The notes below the pieces were generated by a model. The model made no database searches and was not told the origin of the DNA. It saw only the letters and a list, made by a program, of their open reading frames with translations. The translations under genes were made by a program, and so were the position numbers. A stretch of DNA of 17,783 bases from assembly GCA_963660385.1 (NCBI GenBank), contig CAVKWQ010000036.1, positions 1 through 17,783 of the forward strand, read 5' to 3'. This stretch comes from Avelusimicrobium sp963660385. Its GTDB lineage: Bacteria; Elusimicrobiota; Elusimicrobia; Elusimicrobiales; Elusimicrobiaceae. The number at the start of each line of letters is the position of its first letter. Positions within the stretch are counted from its first letter, which is position 1. This document shows positions 7,200 through 13,741 of this stretch, one piece after another.

Positions 7200-7799
7200 T
7201 TATTTTATTACACTATTGACCCATTTTTCAAGCGCTTCTTGGGGTGCGCCCGAAGAACGGCCGGAGAAGGTAATCCCCTTTACTACGGTAGTGCCCGCCA
7301 GTTGGCCGCGCATATCGCTTTCGCAATGCTGCATACCGCCGCCCCCGTGCGTAAAGAACGGAGCCACGGTTTTGCCTTTCAGGTCGGTTTGGGCGATAAA
7401 CGAGCCTACCGCCGGGGCAAAGGTGCCCCACCAGTTGGGCGAACCGATAAAGACCACGTCATATTTGGAAATATCGGTTACTTTGTTTTTAAGTTCCGGC
7501 TTGTAGCCAGCATTAATTTCCTTTTTGGCCTGGTCAATCAGGTCGTTGTAGGAAGCGGGATAGGTTTGAACGGTTTGGATTTCAAACAAATCTCCGCCCG
7601 TTAATTGGGCAATTTGCTTGGCTACGGCCTGCGTGTTGCCCGAATAGGAATAATAGGCCACCAACACTTTATGTTCCTTTTGCGGGGCCGTTTTGGCGGC
7701 GGGGGCGGAAGAAGCCCCGGTGTCCGCCGTACCGTTGCCACAAGCGGCAACGGACAAAAACATCATCCCTGAAAATAAGATACTGCTTACTTTGTGCAT
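7200..7799 (-). CDS. Flavodoxin-like lipoprotein
   Basis: The 199-residue protein begins with a lipoprotein signal whose lipobox is VAAC (Cys20), followed by an Ala/Ser/Thr-rich tether. The flavodoxin domain follows: FMN phosphate loop S51-Y-S-G-N-T-Q after VLVAYY, second loop GSPNWWGTFAP (119-129), and a Gly-rich loop THGGGGMQHC (140-149). It should sit outside the cytoplasmic membrane, which is unusual for flavodoxins. The start at 7799 is preferred over an in-frame codon at 7823 because TAGGAGG, overlapping the stop of the Dxs-like gene, lies just upstream and because the lipobox then has a normal length signal. It is the third gene of the operon. Confidence 0.92.
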   Translation of the reverse strand: MHKVSSILFSGMMFLSVAACGNGTADTGASSAPAAKTAPQKEHKVLVAYYSYSGNTQAVAKQIAQLTGGDLFEIQTVQTYPASYNDLIDQAKKEINAGYKPELKNKVTDISKYDVVFIGSPNWWGTFAPAVGSFIAQTDLKGKTVAPFFTHGGGGMQHCESDMRGQLAGTTVVKGITFSGRSSGAPQEALEKWVNSVIK

Positions 7800-7807
7800 A
7801 TTTCCTC

Positions 7808-9562
7808 CTATTTCTTTAAGCAAGCGGCCGCATCTTTTACGATTAATTCCGGCGTTAAGTGGTAACGCGCATAGAGTTCATCCAAAGATACGCGGTCGGT
7901 AAATTCCTTCTTGGAGCCGAAGTTGAGCACCTTCATTTCGCTGTTTCCGTAGAAGGAGGCAATTTTCTCGCCAAAGCCGCCGTTGACTTCGCCGTCTTCC
8001 AGTGTGAGCACCAGTTCGTGGTCTTTTTTAAGGCCGTTGAGCACCGCTTCGTCCAGCCCGGTTAAATAGCGCGGGTTAATAAGCGTAGCGTTAATGCCCA
8101 GTTTGGCTTTGAGTTCGGCGCAGACCTTTTCGCCCAGTTGGAAGAAGGCCCCAGCCGCAATAACGGCCACGCGGGAACCTTTTTCCGCCACTTCGTAGCG
8201 GTTCAAGACGGAGTAGTCTTTTTCCACAGGGCGGGTGGCGTGCGAAATCGGCGCAAACGGCACGCGGATAGCCACCGGGTATTGCGTTTGGTTGACGGAC
8301 CAATCCAACATTGCCAAATACTCTTCCTTGGACGTAGGCGCCAAGTAAACCATATTGGGAATATTGGAAATTAAGGGAATATCAAAGGTGCCCAAGTGCG
8401 TGGCATCCCCGGCGGAAATTCCGCCCCAATAAACCAAAATGGTGGCCGGGTTTTTGTTAAGCGCCAAATCTTGCGACAGTTGGTCGTAAGTGCGCTGGAT
8501 AAAGGAACTCAACACGGCCAGCACCGGTTTGGCGCCACCCGCGGCCAAGGCAGACGAAGCGGCTACGGCGTGTTCCTCGGCAATGCCCAAATCGGCAAAC
8601 CCTTTGCCCAGTTTCGCGCGCACATCGGGCGTTAAGGCTACGGCGCCGGGCGTGGCCGGGTTCAGCACGATGAAGGAAGAATCTTCCGCGCGCTTTTTAA
8701 GCATATAGTCCACGGTTACGGAATCGTATGTTTCCTGCGGGGCCGGAGCGGGTTTGTGGTCCAAGGTGCCAGGCATAATCCAGTGGAAGGCTTCTTTATT
8801 GGCCACGGCTTCCGCGCAACCCTTGCCCTTTAACGTGTGCAAGTGTACCACGGTGGGGCGGGTAGTATCTTTTACTTGTTTAAAAGCCGCAATCAAGGAC
8901 GCCAAATCGTTCCCGTCGTCCACATATACATAATCAAAGCCCAAGGCTTTAAAATAGTTGCACTCGGCTTTGCCCTTGGTTTGGCGCAAGAGGGCCAAGT
9001 TGCCGTACAAGCCGCCGTGGTTGGGGGCGATAGACATTTCGTTATCGTTTACCACAATAATAATGTTGCTCTTTAAGGCTCCGGCGTTATCTAACCCTTC
9101 AAAGGCTTCACCGCCGCTTAAAGAACCGTCGCCAATGACGGCCACTATGTTGCTTTTTTCTCCCTTTAAATCACGCGCCATCGCTAATCCTACCGCCAAA
9201 CTGGGGGCGGTGGAAGTGTGCCCCACCACAAAATGGTCGTGGGCGCTTTCCTGCGGGTTGGTGTAGCCGGAGATTTGGCCGTAGTGGGCCGGGTCCGTAA
9301 AATATTGTTTACGCCCGGTCAGCATTTTGTGCGGGTAGCATTGGTGCGATACGTCAAACACAAACTTATCTTCGGGCGAATTGAACACATAATGCATCGC
9401 AATCGTGGGTTCAATAAAGCCCAAGTTCGGGCCAAAGTGTCCGCCCGTGGCGTTTACTTTGACGAGTAAGGTTTGGCGGATTTCGTCCGCCAAGGCGGTC
9501 AGTTCCGCCAGAGAGAGATTTTTTAAATCCTTCGGTTCGTTAATTTTGTTTAATACGTTCAT
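7808..9562 (-). CDS. dxs: Divergent 1-deoxy-D-xylulose-5-phosphate synthase-like enzyme
   Basis: Dxs uses thiamine diphosphate to join pyruvate and glyceraldehyde-3-phosphate for isoprenoid, thiamine and pyridoxal synthesis. The 584-residue product has the Dxs layout: GGHFGPNLG with His42, DVSHQCYPHK, GHTST, the ThDP motif GDGSLSGGEAFEGLDNAG (about 134-151), NDNEMSIAPN, GIAEEHAV with Glu319, and His379 in ATHLGTFD. It is shorter than the usual 620-640 residues. The DRAG...GADG-TH region of E. coli Dxs reads VYWGGISAGDATH here, so the phosphate-binding Arg420 equivalent is Tyr368. It may therefore be a specialised paralogue. The start at 9562 follows AAGGAA overlapping the cupin stop (TAAGGAA); an in-frame ATG at 9592 lacks an RBS. 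It is second in a redox operon. Confidence 0.85.
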   Translation of the reverse strand: MNVLNKINEPKDLKNLSLAELTALADEIRQTLLVKVNATGGHFGPNLGFIEPTIAMHYVFNSPEDKFVFDVSHQCYPHKMLTGRKQYFTDPAHYGQISGYTNPQESAHDHFVVGHTSTAPSLAVGLAMARDLKGEKSNIVAVIGDGSLSGGEAFEGLDNAGALKSNIIIVVNDNEMSIAPNHGGLYGNLALLRQTKGKAECNYFKALGFDYVYVDDGNDLASLIAAFKQVKDTTRPTVVHLHTLKGKGCAEAVANKEAFHWIMPGTLDHKPAPAPQETYDSVTVDYMLKKRAEDSSFIVLNPATPGAVALTPDVRAKLGKGFADLGIAEEHAVAASSALAAGGAKPVLAVLSSFIQRTYDQLSQDLALNKNPATILVYWGGISAGDATHLGTFDIPLISNIPNMVYLAPTSKEEYLAMLDWSVNQTQYPVAIRVPFAPISHATRPVEKDYSVLNRYEVAEKGSRVAVIAAGAFFQLGEKVCAELKAKLGINATLINPRYLTGLDEAVLNGLKKDHELVLTLEDGEVNGGFGEKIASFYGNSEMKVLNFGSKKEFTDRVSLDELYARYHLTPELIVKDAAACLKK

Positions 9563-9575
9563 TGTTAAAAATTCC

Positions 9576-10073
9576 TTATTTATATTCTTCATCTGTTACC
9601 GGGTTCAACCAAGCGGTGGAACCGTTTTGGTGGGCGTTGGTTTCCACAGAAATATGTACAAACCAACTGTCCGGCGCCGCGCCGTGCCAATGGATAACGC
9701 CGGGCGCAATGCGCACAACGTCGCCTTTCTTTAATACACGGATTTCGCCGCCCTTTTCCTGGTAGCGGCCTTCCCCGTTTAACACGAGCAGGATTTGTCC
9801 GCCGTCGTGTTTGTGCCAGTTGGTGCGGGCGCCAGGTTCAAAGGTTACGTTGCCAATCGGCGCGTTAAAGGTATTATCCCGCCCGCTTAACATCGTTAAG
9901 TAGGTGGTACCCGTAAAATATTTACCGTAGGGGTTTACTTCCCCTTGTGCAAATACGGTATCAATCGGTGCTTTCTTCATACTTTCATCCCCCGGTTTGC
10001 CCGGTGTGCAGGCGGCCAATACAAGCAGCCCCAAGTACCCGGCAAACCTTAAATTTTTAAGTAAGTTCTTCAT
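9576..10073 (-). CDS. Cupin-domain lipoprotein
   Basis: The 165-residue protein has a lipoprotein signal with lipobox LAAC (Cys22) and then a single cupin barrel. Cupin motif 1 carries probable metal ligands H87-K-H89 and Q93 (NWHKHDGGQILLVLNGEG). Motif 2 gives KKGDVVRIAPGVIHWHGA with H128/H130. It resembles small cupins that accompany carboxymuconolactone-decarboxylase-family genes, but the substrate is unknown. The start at 10073 is chosen because a MerR-type promoter lies immediately upstream (-10 at 10084-10089), which excludes the in-frame ATG at 10109. The 5' untranslated region would be only about 3-5 nt, so translation may be nearly leaderless. It is the first gene of the operon running to 5906. 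Confidence 0.88.
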   Translation of the reverse strand: MKNLLKNLRFAGYLGLLVLAACTPGKPGDESMKKAPIDTVFAQGEVNPYGKYFTGTTYLTMLSGRDNTFNAPIGNVTFEPGARTNWHKHDGGQILLVLNGEGRYQEKGGEIRVLKKGDVVRIAPGVIHWHGAAPDSWFVHISVETNAHQNGSTAWLNPVTDEEYK

Positions 10074-10083
10074 TTCTCTATAA

Positions 10084-10114
10084 AGTATATACCTTGGAGT
10101 TTGCTCCAAGTCAA
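10084..10114 (-). promoter_or_regulatory. MerR-type promoter/operator upstream of the cupin operon
   Basis: On the minus strand the -35 TTGACT (10114-10109) and -10 TATACT (10089-10084) are separated by exactly 19 bp. The over-long spacer is the hallmark of MerR-activated promoters. It contains the dyad CTTGGAG-CAAA-CTCCAAG (10110-10093). The -35 begins 4 nt after the stop codon of the preceding gene. Confidence 0.9.
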
Positions 10115-10117
10115 GGA

Positions 10118-10843
10118 CTATTTTCCGGCCCGTGCGGCGAGTACGTCGTTCATCGCCTTTAAACCGTACACCGCAATTTTTTTGCCGACGCTCTCTTTTA
10201 CTACGGCCATAATCCCCGCCATTTCCTTGGGGGTAATGCCCACGTTAAGCGCCAAGTTCATATGTGCCTTTAACTGTGGGGTTACGTTGGCCAGCGCGGC
10301 CAAGGCGGCTACCGTGCCGACTTCGCGCTCTTGGTAGGTCAGTACGCCACGGGCAAAAATATCCGCGAACAAATGTTCCTTTAAAAAGGTATCCGTATCT
10401 TGGATGAAGGCGGCCGGGTGGCTGGGAAGCGGCCCCGCAGCCAATACTTCCAAGTTCTTTTTGCCGAGTTCGTATTTATCGGTTCCGGCGGGGATTTTTT
10501 GCGGTTCGGGCCCGGTTAAATCCTCTTTGCCGGCGGCTTGGCGGGCTTTAACCACTTTTTCCAAGGTGGCGGCTGCATTTAAACAGCGCGGAAAACCCGT
10601 GTAAGCGTACAGTTGTAAGACAAGTTCTTTGAGTTCATTTACGGCCAGGCCGTTATTAAGGGCGTTGTCAAAGGCTTTTTCCAACCCGTTCAAATCGCCC
10701 ACCGCGCTAAACGCGGCCACAGCGGCCAAACTTTGGCGTTTGGCGGTTAAATTTTGACGGGCTTCGTTCCAGTCATACCCTTCGGCATTGGCGGCGCCTA
10801 ACAAGGTGGCCGCGGCTACAATTCCTGTAAGATGTTTATTCAT
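10118..10843 (-). CDS. Exported carboxymuconolactone decarboxylase-family protein
   Basis: The 241-residue protein has a signal peptide (MNKHLTG...GAANA, cleavage near residue 20) and two CMD-like helical modules. The first is at about 35-100 (AVNELKELVLQLYAYTGFPRCLNAA) and the second at about 145-235 (TYQEREVGTVAALAALANVTPQLKAHMNLALNVGITPKEMAGIM). The CxxC-plus-His centre of AhpD is not present; only Cys87 is visible. A peroxidatic role is thus doubtful, and a decarboxylase or hydrolase-type activity on a small organic substrate is possible. It is third in the merR operon, and its SD overlaps the previous stop (TAGGAGG). The MerR promoter of the next operon starts just beyond its stop. Confidence 0.88.
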   Translation of the reverse strand: MNKHLTGIVAAATLLGAANAEGYDWNEARQNLTAKRQSLAAVAAFSAVGDLNGLEKAFDNALNNGLAVNELKELVLQLYAYTGFPRCLNAAATLEKVVKARQAAGKEDLTGPEPQKIPAGTDKYELGKKNLEVLAAGPLPSHPAAFIQDTDTFLKEHLFADIFARGVLTYQEREVGTVAALAALANVTPQLKAHMNLALNVGITPKEMAGIMAVVKESVGKKIAVYGLKAMNDVLAARAGK

Positions 10844-10852
10844 TTTATCCTC

Positions 10853-11392
10853 CTAGCAATTTTTTCCGGCTTCGTAGGCTTCTTTAAATACGGGCAGGTT
10901 TTTCACTTCGCCCTTCTGCCAAGCGCCGGTGCCGTAAATAATGCCCTTTTCGCGGGCGCCGTCCAGGCAGTCCTCGGTAAATCCGCGCAAGGCTTCCAAG
11001 GTGCGCTGCATATTTTTGTGGCTGGTGTCGGCGGCGGTAACAATAAAGTAGAAATCTTTATTGGAAATTTCGGTATAGCGCGGAACGGTGCGGTCAATAA
11101 ATGTCTTTAACTGGCCGTCCATACTGTAAAAGTAAACAGGCGTAGCCAAAACGATTACGTCCGCTTCCACCATTTTGTTTAAGAGTCCGGATATATCGTC
11201 TTTTTGCACGCATTTGTGCGTGGTGTTGCAAACGCCACAGCCCAGGCAGTAGTTAATTTTGTGCTCGCGCAAGGCAATTTTTTCAGCGTGGTGCCCGGCA
11301 TCCAGGGCTCCCTGTAAAAATTGGTCGCACAACAAGTCGGAGTTGCCGCCTTTTCTGGGGCTGGCGGAAATAATTAATACATTTTTAGACAT
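10853..11392 (-). CDS. NADPH-dependent FMN reductase / iron-sulfur flavoprotein-like
   Basis: The 179-residue cytoplasmic flavodoxin-fold protein has the FMN phosphate loop SPRKGGNS (11-18). A four-Cys cluster follows, C49-x2-C52-x2-C55-x5-C61, as in the iron-sulfur flavoprotein (Isf) family that binds a 4Fe-4S cluster. The substrate/FMN loop ATPVYFYSMDGQLKTFIDR follows at about 83-101. It likely supplies electrons from NAD(P)H or ferredoxin, or reduces quinone- or enone-type compounds. It is the second gene of the merR operon. Its ATG lies 7 nt after the merR stop, with GAGGGA overlapping that stop (TGAGGGA). Confidence 0.92.
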   Translation of the reverse strand: MSKNVLIISASPRKGGNSDLLCDQFLQGALDAGHHAEKIALREHKINYCLGCGVCNTTHKCVQKDDISGLLNKMVEADVIVLATPVYFYSMDGQLKTFIDRTVPRYTEISNKDFYFIVTAADTSHKNMQRTLEALRGFTEDCLDGAREKGIIYGTGAWQKGEVKNLPVFKEAYEAGKNC

Positions 11393-11399
11393 AGTTCCC

Positions 11400-11777
11400 T
11401 CACTTTAAAAGTTTTTTCTCACAAGCGACAATTTTGTCCTCGTAAACAGAAATCTTATAGTTCAAGCGTTCCAGCGTTTTCTGCATTTCTTCAATGCGTT
11501 GTTTCAAGCGGTCGCGCTCGGCAATCAGCAGGTTCTTGCGTTTTTGCAAGGTGCGGTTGCCCTTGCGGTAGAGCGCCACATATTGCGTAAGCGTTTCTAT
11601 GGATAGCCCGGCACTACGCATACATTTGATAAACTCCACCCAACCGCAATCCTGTTCGGTGTAATCGCGTACACCGCTTTCCTTGCGGTTGACCGGGGGG
11701 ATAAGTCCAGCTTTTTCGTAATAGCGCAGGGTATCCACCGGCAGACCGTATTTTTCGCTCACTTCCGAAATGGTCAT
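11400..11777 (-). CDS. MerR-family transcriptional regulator (AdhR/NmlR-like)
   Basis: The 125-residue regulator has an N-terminal winged HTH (ISEVSEKYGLPVDTLRYYEKAGLIPP, about 3-28, followed by VRDYTEQD) and a dimerising coiled coil (about 75-112). Cysteines are at 44, 52 and 119. Cys52, in FIKCMRSAGLSIETL, stands where AdhR of Bacillus subtilis has its aldehyde-reactive Cys52 and NmlR its equivalent. It lacks the paired metal-binding cysteines of mercury or zinc sensors. It is first in its operon, with AGGAGG before the ATG at 11777. The promoter upstream carries the same dyad as the cupin promoter, which predicts autoregulation and control of both operons. Confidence 0.93.
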   Translation of the reverse strand: MTISEVSEKYGLPVDTLRYYEKAGLIPPVNRKESGVRDYTEQDCGWVEFIKCMRSAGLSIETLTQYVALYRKGNRTLQKRKNLLIAERDRLKQRIEEMQKTLERLNYKISVYEDKIVACEKKLLK

Positions 11778-11805
11778 CTTCGCCTCCTTTTACAACTGTA
11801 CATAT

Positions 11806-11836
11806 ATTGTAGTCATTGGAGTTGGCTCCAAGTCAA
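11806..11836 (-). promoter_or_regulatory. MerR-type promoter/operator upstream of merR
   Basis: On the minus strand the -35 TTGACT (11836-11831) and -10 TACAAT (11811-11806) are separated by exactly 19 bp. The spacer region contains the dyad TTGGAG-CCAA-CTCCAA (11831-11816), near-identical to the operator at 10093-10110. The predicted transcription start near 11799 leaves about 22 nt before merR, including its RBS. Confidence 0.9.
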
Positions 11837-11844
11837 GGGGTAAT

Positions 11845-11878
11845 TTTAAAATAAAAAAGGCTCCCGACGAAGGGAGCC
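11845..11878 (-). terminator. Rho-independent terminator of the MFS gene
   Basis: On the minus strand GGCTCCC (11878-11872) pairs with GGGAGCC (11865-11859) around a 6-nt TTCGTC loop, followed by TTTTTTATTTT. It lies 19 bp past the MFS stop codon and also separates that gene from the merR promoter. Confidence 0.92.
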
Positions 11879-11897
11879 TCTTTAAAAGCCGTTATTT

Positions 11898-13127
11898 TTA
11901 GGCCAGATTAGTGGCGGCAGTTTGAGTGGTGCGACCCTTTTGGGTGCCCAGCAGGCCGCATATTAAAGCGCCGAGCGCACAGACAACAAAGGTAATTCCG
12001 GCGGAGTGCATCATATTGCCAAGGCCCACCAGCGGGGAAACAATACTGCCGAATAAAAACCCCGCCGCGCCCAACACGGCCGAGCCTGTGCCCGCCTGTC
12101 CGCGTACGGCGTCCATCGCGAGCGTGGTGGACGAGGTAAACGACAACCCCGCCATAAACAGCAGTACAAAAAGCAGTCCTTCAAACAGGATAATGGAAGT
12201 GTCCGCAAACAAGGCCGCGCTCAATAAAATACTGCAAACCAGCATTCCTAAACAACTGGTTAAAATGCAGTTTTCTTGGCGTTTGAATTTGACCGACAGG
12301 CCCGCCCCTATGCCGATAGCCACCGCATTGGCCGCAAAAAACAGGCTGAACGCCAGCGGGCTAAATCCGTAATGCTCCTGTATGATAAACGGCGAGGCCG
12401 CAATATATGCAAACAAAATGCCCAGCGCAAAGGCCTGTTCCAAGACGCAAAAAATATATTTGCGGTTTTGGAAGACATTTTTAAAAAGCCCAAAGGTTTT
12501 GGAAAGTTTTTCCTTGGAGCGTTTGGCGTGGGATAAAGATTCGTTAAAGTGCACGCACGCCCCGGTTAGCAGAAGGCCGATGACCAAGAGCACCACAAAT
12601 ACGCCTTGCCACCCGGTTACCTTTAAAATGCCCCCGCCGATAACAGGCGCGGCTACGGGGGCAATGCCGTTAATCGCCCCGATAATTGCTAATGCCTTGG
12701 CTAAACTAGCGGATTTGAATTTATCCGTAGCAATGGAGCGGGAAATGACAATCCCGCCCGCGGCGGCCAAGCCCTGTATCAGGCGCAAGGATACAAAGAC
12801 TTCTATGGTAGGTGCAAAAATGCAGGCCACCGTAGATAATAAGAACAGCCCCATAGAGACTAACAAAGGTTTTCTGCGCCCGTATTTATCGCTTAACGGG
12901 CCGAAGATAATTTGCCCGGCGGCCAGCCCCAGCATAGAAAACGTCAGCCCCAACTGCACCATAGAAGCATTGGTGTTAAAGAACGACGTCATCGCCGGAA
13001 GGCTGGGTAAGTACATATCGGTTACAAACGGGCCAAAGGCCGTCAGCATACCCAGAAAGACAAATAAAAAAAAGGCCGTATTGCGCCTTTTTGTGGAGTT
13101 TCCCTGCCAGGTTTTGTTGTGTTTCAT
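11898..13127 (-). CDS. MFS drug-resistance transporter, Bcr/CflA type
   Basis: The 409-residue, 12-helix inner-membrane protein has the Bcr/CflA signature: FGPFVTDMYLPSLPAM in the first helix/loop, GLAAGQIIFGPLSDKYGRRKPLL (the MFS motif A between helices 2 and 3) and the RLIQGLAAAGGIVISRSIATD segment of helix 4. Such transporters export small toxic compounds by proton antiport. The start at 13127 is chosen because TACAAT lies exactly 6 nt upstream with no Shine-Dalgarno, as in leaderless genes. An in-frame TTG at 13154 is possible but has no RBS. It lies behind its own terminator from the merR operon and is divergent from the DUF302 gene, so membership in the MerR regulon is unproven. Confidence 0.92.
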   Translation of the reverse strand: MKHNKTWQGNSTKRRNTAFFLFVFLGMLTAFGPFVTDMYLPSLPAMTSFFNTNASMVQLGLTFSMLGLAAGQIIFGPLSDKYGRRKPLLVSMGLFLLSTVACIFAPTIEVFVSLRLIQGLAAAGGIVISRSIATDKFKSASLAKALAIIGAINGIAPVAAPVIGGGILKVTGWQGVFVVLLVIGLLLTGACVHFNESLSHAKRSKEKLSKTFGLFKNVFQNRKYIFCVLEQAFALGILFAYIAASPFIIQEHYGFSPLAFSLFFAANAVAIGIGAGLSVKFKRQENCILTSCLGMLVCSILLSAALFADTSIILFEGLLFVLLFMAGLSFTSSTTLAMDAVRGQAGTGSAVLGAAGFLFGSIVSPLVGLGNMMHSAGITFVVCALGALICGLLGTQKGRTTQTAATNLA

Positions 13128-13133
13128 ACTTAT

Positions 13134-13139
13134 ATTGTA
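13134..13139 (-). promoter_or_regulatory. Putative leaderless -10 box of the MFS gene
   Basis: TACAAT on the minus strand (13139-13134) ends exactly 6 nt before the ATG at 13127. No convincing -35 is seen at 16-18 bp (CTCTGT at best), and there is no AGGAGG-like site. Confidence 0.4.
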
Positions 13140-13188
13140 ACTTTTTTGGAGCAAAAACAGAGGCGCTCAAACTAATCCTTTTTTGGGC

Positions 13189-13249
13189 TTGGCGGGGGGA
13201 GAATCGGCAGGTATAATAATAATTTGCAACCGGTAAACTCGGTTAGGAG
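13189..13249 (+). promoter_or_regulatory. Promoter and RBS of the DUF302 gene
   Basis: TTGGCG (13189-13194), a 17-bp spacer and a consensus TATAAT (13212-13217) form a good sigma-70-type promoter. AGGAGG follows at 13244-13249, 5 nt before the ATG. A small hairpin, AACCG (13228-13232)/CGGTT (13240-13244), ends at the RBS. Confidence 0.65.
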
Positions 13250-13254
13250 GACTT

Positions 13255-13695
13255 ATGCAGAAATCCGGCGATAAAAAGACGAATACTATGGAAAAAGAAA
13301 TTTACCTTGTACAAAGTGCCCTTAGCGCCAAGCAAACCGTAGCGCGCGTGCGCTGCATTTTACGGGAAAAAAATATCCCCATTAGTTTAATTATAGACCA
13401 CGCCCAAGAGGCCGCCTCCTGCGGCGTTAAACTCCGCCCCACCTATACCATTTTGGCGGGTTCCCCGGCTATGCGTGCCCAACTGCTTTTGTTGCAGCAG
13501 GCTTTATCCGTATTACTCCCACTGCGCATTAGCGTATGGGAGGATGAGGACGGCAAGGTGTGGCTTGCTTACCTGCGGGTGGAAAGTGTGATGAAGCGCT
13601 ACGGCGTTAAAAAAACGGTGCCCTTGGTGTATTTAGAGCATATTATGGAAAATATTTCCCACCGTGCGTGTAAACCTGCCCCGCGCAAAAAGTAG
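13255..13695 (+). CDS. DUF302-like protein
   Basis: The 146-residue protein resembles the DUF302 family. The conserved part runs from about residue 20 to 118: SAKQTVARVRCILREKNIPI, then IIDHAQEAASCGVKLRPTYTILAGSPAMRAQLL, then LPLRISVWEDEDGKVWLAYLRVESVMKRYGV. The LRPT-x-x-x-x-G-P and LP-x-x-x-x-x-WED patterns are typical. No signal peptide is seen. The function of the family is unknown. The start at 13255 has AGGAGG; an in-frame ATG at 13288 is the alternative. A basic tail (CKPAPRKK) ends the protein, and the HAD promoter starts just after it. Confidence 0.78.
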   Translation: MQKSGDKKTNTMEKEIYLVQSALSAKQTVARVRCILREKNIPISLIIDHAQEAASCGVKLRPTYTILAGSPAMRAQLLLLQQALSVLLPLRISVWEDEDGKVWLAYLRVESVMKRYGVKKTVPLVYLEHIMENISHRACKPAPRKK

Positions 13696-13705
13696 CCGTT
13701 TTGGC

Positions 13706-13735
13706 TTGCCGGGGATTAACCGAAACAGGTACAAT
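13706..13735 (+). promoter_or_regulatory. Putative leaderless promoter of the HAD gene
   Basis: TTGCCG (13706-13711), an 18-bp spacer and TACAAT (13730-13735) precede the ATG at 13742 by exactly 6 nt (ATATAT). No Shine-Dalgarno is present. The arrangement predicts transcription starting at or beside the start codon. Confidence 0.6.
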
Positions 13736-13741
13736 ATATAT

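Noticed and set aside
12382..13140. 252-codon plus-strand open frame
   Set aside because: It is antisense to the clear MFS gene, has no RBS or recognisable domain, and reads as a mirror of hydrophobic codons.
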